The notes beneath the pieces are model-generated. The model made no database searches and had not been told where the DNA came from. It was given only the letters and a program-made list of their open reading frames with translations. Shown here one piece after another: positions 8,003-10,390 of a stretch of DNA of 10,390 nucleotides. The DNA is from Planctomycetales bacterium (lineage in GTDB: Bacteria; Planctomycetota; Planctomycetia; Pirellulales; Thermoguttaceae): positions 1 to 10,390 of the forward strand of contig SKJM01000298.1 in NCBI GenBank assembly GCA_007122045.1, in the 5' to 3' direction. The translations under genes and the position numbers were made by a program. Numbering within the stretch: the first letter of the stretch is position 1; every line of letters begins with the position of its first letter.

Positions 8003-8926
8003 TCACGATCCGAAGGTGCGCAGGTACGCGCTGCGCCGGTCCCACGCGGCAAGACCGGCGGCCGCGTAAGCGGCCAGGGCGGGGCCGTTCGCCGCATCGA
8101 CGGCCAACACGAGCCGATCCCGGCCCAACCGGCGCGCCCGCCACTGGGCCCATCGGGCTATCTCGACACCCCATCCGCGGCCCCGCCACCCCGGCAGGAC
8201 CCCCATGTACACCAACTCCAGGTTGCCCTGCCGGGGGTGATCGGCCAGGATCAAACAGCCCACGTCCTCACCGCCGCACTGCACGAGGTACCACTCGTCG
8301 GCCCCCGAACAGCCTGCGGCCCGGTAGCCGGCCATCACGTCGTCGATGTGCCGCACGCCGTCCAGACCGGCACAATCGCGGGTGGCCGTATAGGTTCCCT
8401 CAACCACGGCCACCAGACGCTCGTAACCGACTCGGCCGGCGGGTCGGAGCTGCAACATACCGGCGGGCGGTTGCTCCGGGTACTGATCGCTGGGGGCGAC
8501 CAGATAGAGCAGTTCGGCAAGATGCGTAAAGCCGGCTGCTTCCAGCACGTTCCGGTCCGCCGCCCGGACCGTCGCCAGGAGCGACTGCGCCAGCACGGCC
8601 CCTTGGCTCTCCAGCCAGCCGCATGCCGCGGCCATCAACGCATGCGCCGTTGCGGGCGACGCGCCGGGCGCCAGGCGCGGCAGCCAAACGGCGCCGGCTC
8701 GGCCCGGCTGTATCTGAGCCAGCGCCGCGCCCAACATCTGTTTGCCCGCCCGGGCCCAGAACAGCCGCTGCAAGGGCGCGTCGTTCCCCTCCGCCCGGGC
8801 CAGCGCCAGGGCAACCTGCTCGTCGCGTTCCTCGTCGGGCAGGTCGGCAAATACGAGTTCCAGCGCCTCGCGCCGCAGGTCCGCAGGAACAGGGGCGATG
8901 CGAACGTCGTTCGATTCAGGAGTCAT
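8003..8926 (-). CDS. GNAT-family N-acetyltransferase, two tandem domains
   Basis: The product has 307 residues. The C-terminal half is a clear GNAT domain: EWYLVQCGGEDVGCLILAD (211-229), then ELVYMGVLPGWRGRGWG (237-253), where RGRGWG (248-253) is the acetyl-CoA pyrophosphate loop, then VDAANGPALAAYAAAGL (276-292). The N-terminal half (about 10-145) has the outline of a second, degenerate GNAT fold, with DRNVLEAAGFTHLAELLYLV (124-143), but I see no good acetyl-CoA loop in it. A double layout occurs in mycothiol synthase and several uncharacterised families, so the substrate cannot be named; planctomycetes are not known to make mycothiol. The start lies 13 bases after the stop of the upstream DUF6807 gene, which suggests co-transcription. 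No strong ribosome binding site is visible, so translation may be coupled. Confidence 0.88.
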   Translation of the reverse strand: MTPESNDVRIAPVPADLRREALELVFADLPDEERDEQVALALARAEGNDAPLQRLFWARAGKQMLGAALAQIQPGRAGAVWLPRLAPGASPATAHALMAAACGWLESQGAVLAQSLLATVRAADRNVLEAAGFTHLAELLYLVAPSDQYPEQPPAGMLQLRPAGRVGYERLVAVVEGTYTATRDCAGLDGVRHIDDVMAGYRAAGCSGADEWYLVQCGGEDVGCLILADHPRQGNLELVYMGVLPGWRGRGWGVEIARWAQWRARRLGRDRLVLAVDAANGPALAAYAAAGLAAWDRRSAYLRTFGS

Positions 8927-8939
8927 CGCGGCACCGATG

Positions 8940-9899
8940 CTACGTTTCTCTCTCGCGCCACGACCTCGCCAACTCGTCGAGTACCGCCGGGTCGGCCGGA
9001 CCGTCGTGCACGATCACCCGGTATCGCAGCCGTATCGTCTCGCCCGCCTTCCGCTCGATCGGCGCGGGCGCCACAATGCAGGGGTTCACCAGGGCAATCG
9101 CCTCGACGTTGTGCCAGGTGGTCGGCGGGTTATCGGGATGGTCGACCACCGCCGTGCCGACCGTCTCGCCGCTTTCCAACTCCACCACGTAGTTGTACCA
9201 CGGCTGGGCGGGCCAGTTGCTTTCCGGCTTCAGGTGGTGCGGGCTGGGCACGTCCACCTTGCCGGCGGGGCTGAAGTACGCCGCCTGCCCGTCCTTCCGC
9301 GCCCGCACGACGAATCCGGTGTAGGCAAACCGGTGCAGTTGCAGATCGACCTTCGGGGTAAGGCGATAATCGAAGTCGAGCACATACACGCCGCGCTGCT
9401 CGCCGGCAATGATTTGCGTTCGCTCGTCGAGCACCACATGGCCCGCGATGGTCCAGTCGTTTTCCACTTCGATGACCGCCCGGTCGGCGTCGGCCTCGAC
9501 CAGCCTGACGGCCCGGTTGCGGATCTTTCGCATTTCGTCCAGCGGCTCGGGCCCCCGGCCCCAGAAGTCGGCCGGCTGGTCGCCGAAGGTGGTAGCCCGC
9601 CACGCGAAGAACACGCCGCGGTGATGGGGATGGTCGTCGGGCGCGAAGTCGACCGCGCGCACCCCCGCCGGCGTGTACACCGGGTACAGGCAGCACGCGC
9701 TATGGGCCGTCAGTTCGGTGTTCGGCGGCTTCTCGGTCATGTAGGCGAACACCGCCTTGCCCGCGGGGGTCTTCAATTCCACACCATGTTCGCCGGGGGT
9801 GAGTGTATAGCGGGCGTCCTCCGCGAATGCGGCAGTGCCCACCGCCAGTACGGCGAGCAGCAAGAGTGAAGACAATCGGGCGTTGAGTGGTGGGTGCAT
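8940..9899 (-). CDS. Secreted DUF6807 ('PmoA family') protein
   Basis: The product has 319 residues. The ATG at 9899 gives a good signal peptide: MHPPLNARL, SSLLLLAVLAVGTAAFA, cleavage probably before Glu27. The mature protein shows the family hallmark DDHPHHRGVFFAW (88-100), then DFWGRG (111-116), FDYRLTPKVDLQLHRFAYTG (176-195), PWYNYVVELESGETVGTAVV (233-252) and WHNVEAIALVNP (262-273). Members are beta-rich and abundant in planctomycetes and related bacteria, where they often accompany carbohydrate-degradation genes. The database label 'methane oxygenase PmoA' is misleading: the protein has no similarity in layout to the membrane subunit of particulate methane monooxygenase. The His-rich motif may bind metal or sugar, but this is inference. 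It precedes the acetyltransferase gene by 13 bases. An in-frame extension to 10073 is rejected because it hides the signal peptide. Confidence 0.9.
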   Translation of the reverse strand: MHPPLNARLSSLLLLAVLAVGTAAFAEDARYTLTPGEHGVELKTPAGKAVFAYMTEKPPNTELTAHSACCLYPVYTPAGVRAVDFAPDDHPHHRGVFFAWRATTFGDQPADFWGRGPEPLDEMRKIRNRAVRLVEADADRAVIEVENDWTIAGHVVLDERTQIIAGEQRGVYVLDFDYRLTPKVDLQLHRFAYTGFVVRARKDGQAAYFSPAGKVDVPSPHHLKPESNWPAQPWYNYVVELESGETVGTAVVDHPDNPPTTWHNVEAIALVNPCIVAPAPIERKAGETIRLRYRVIVHDGPADPAVLDELARSWRERET

Positions 9900-9906
9900 C
9901 GAGGTT

Positions 9907-9911
9907 CTCCT
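9907..9911 (-). promoter_or_regulatory. Ribosome binding site of the DUF6807 gene
   Basis: AGGAG on the minus strand lies 7 bases before the ATG at 9899, the best-spaced Shine-Dalgarno site in the window. It fixes the start at the signal peptide. Confidence 0.8.
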
Positions 9912-9950
9912 GGGTATAGGGAATGCTGAGAAACGTTCAAGGCTCCGTCG

Positions 9951-9956
9951 ATTGTA
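9951..9956 (-). promoter_or_regulatory. Possible -10 box of the DUF6807-acetyltransferase operon
   Basis: TACAAT on the minus strand, 51 bases before the ATG. The hexamer 17 bases upstream is TTCTCG, a poor -35, resembling the TTCTTC-17-TACAAT arrangement before nnrE. Confidence 0.45.
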
Positions 9957-10089
9957 CCTTATGTGCGCGCGTGCGAGAAATGAGCCCCACTGCACGAGGG
10001 GTATTGGCCAGGCCGACGGGGCGGCTCGGCCGCCGAGGGATACTGATGAGCAACGAATGATCCTCCTCCTCACGACCGGGCGCCTCCGG

Positions 10090-10095
10090 TATAAT
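10090..10095 (+). promoter_or_regulatory. Consensus -10 box before the last gene
   Basis: A perfect TATAAT lies 49 bases before the ATG at 10145. No convincing -35 hexamer precedes it (CCTCCTC tract). Together with the minus-strand box at 9951 it makes the 9900-10144 gap a divergent promoter region; nothing else was recognised there. Confidence 0.5.
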
Positions 10096-10144
10096 ATTGG
10101 CGGCGGCGCTTTATCCTTTATTCAAGCTCGGGAGTGAAACGATC

Positions 10145-10390
10145 ATGGACCCGCAACCTTCGCACGACATGGCACGCCGAGGCGAACAGTTCTATCGGCA
10201 GCGGCTGAAGGATCAATTAGAGCAGTCTCACCCGGACGAATTCGTGGCCATTGAGCCGGAATCCGGCGATTTTTTCCTAGGTGGCACGCTCAGCGAAGCC
10301 ATTGGAGCAGCGCGAGAAGCGCATCCGGATCGCTCAATAAGCCGTGGAGTAACCGTTCACGGGCCGGCTGGGGACCTGTCCCCTTACCGG
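10145..10390 (+). CDS. Small hypothetical protein, 3' end outside window or disrupted
   Basis: This frame runs from the ATG at 10145 to the window end without a stop (82 codons). GGGAG (10130-10134) lies 10 bases upstream and a TATAAT box 49 bases upstream. The first 59 residues are charged: MARRGEQFYRQRLKDQLEQS, then PDEFVAIEPESGDFFLGGTL, then SEAIGAAREAHPDR. This resembles a small family that I recall near clan AA aspartic protease genes in planctomycetes and cyanobacteria. Members usually continue with a conserved hydrophobic strand after HPDR. Here the sequence instead becomes SISRGVTVHGPAGDLSP, encoded by DNA with a palindrome, so the native C-terminus may have been replaced. Function is unknown. 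Confidence 0.6.
   Translation, partial: MDPQPSHDMARRGEQFYRQRLKDQLEQSHPDEFVAIEPESGDFFLGGTLSEAIGAAREAHPDRSISRGVTVHGPAGDLSPYR
10370..10383. repeat. Palindrome at the window end
   Basis: GGGGAC-CT-GTCCCC is a perfect 6-bp stem inside the 3' part of the last open frame, flanked by CCGG at 10364-10367 and 10387-10390. It probably belongs to a dispersed intergenic repeat whose left edge lies near 10330-10350. Confidence 0.5.

Noticed and set aside
7538..9274. 578-codon plus-strand open frame
   Set aside because: It crosses the dnaA leader, the acetyltransferase and part of the DUF6807 gene, all well supported on the other strand.
8940..9899. Methane monooxygenase subunit
   Set aside because: The 'PmoA family' label is a database name only; this is a soluble secreted protein without the membrane segments of true PmoA.

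Overview
The window looks like an ordinary stretch of chromosome from a GC-rich planctomycete (Planctomycetota, probably Pirellulales). This is inferred from a secreted protein type I know mainly from that group, a DUF6807 ('PmoA-like') secreted protein, a DnaA with a shortened Box VII, and short palindromic repeats of planctomycete style between genes. No mobile-element genes, rRNA, tRNA or CRISPR array were seen.

Layout. Bases 1-1916 (+) hold the 3' part of a large protein-kinase-like gene with six helical repeats of about 50 residues after the kinase fold. After a three-unit hairpin array (1920-2007) come guaB (IMP dehydrogenase, 2078-3559) and a secreted protein of unknown function (3612-4526), both +. 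A strong inverted repeat (4535-4590) separates the latter from a convergent FmdB-type zinc-ribbon gene (4628-4849, -). A 375-base divergent region with another palindromic repeat leads into nnrE (NAD(P)H-hydrate epimerase, 5225-5902, +). A 154-base inverted-repeat element (5917-6070) and a short hairpin then separate nnrE from the convergent dnaA (6167-7597, -). dnaA has a good sigma70-type promoter and a leader of about 170 bases that can fold. Upstream of it, on the same strand, lie a double-GNAT acetyltransferase (8003-8926) and the DUF6807 protein (8940-9899), 13 bases apart and probably one operon. A divergent promoter region leads to the start of a small unidentified gene (10145 to the window end, +), whose 3' part seems to run into a palindromic repeat.

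The genes do not form one pathway. guaB (guanine nucleotide synthesis), nnrE (repair of hydrated NAD(P)H) and dnaA (replication initiation) are separate housekeeping functions. I do not see a convincing new multi-gene system. The points most worth a second look are the missing arginine-finger segment and altered DNA-box motif of DnaA, its structured leader, the kinase's repeat region, and several different palindromic repeat families confined to the gaps between genes.
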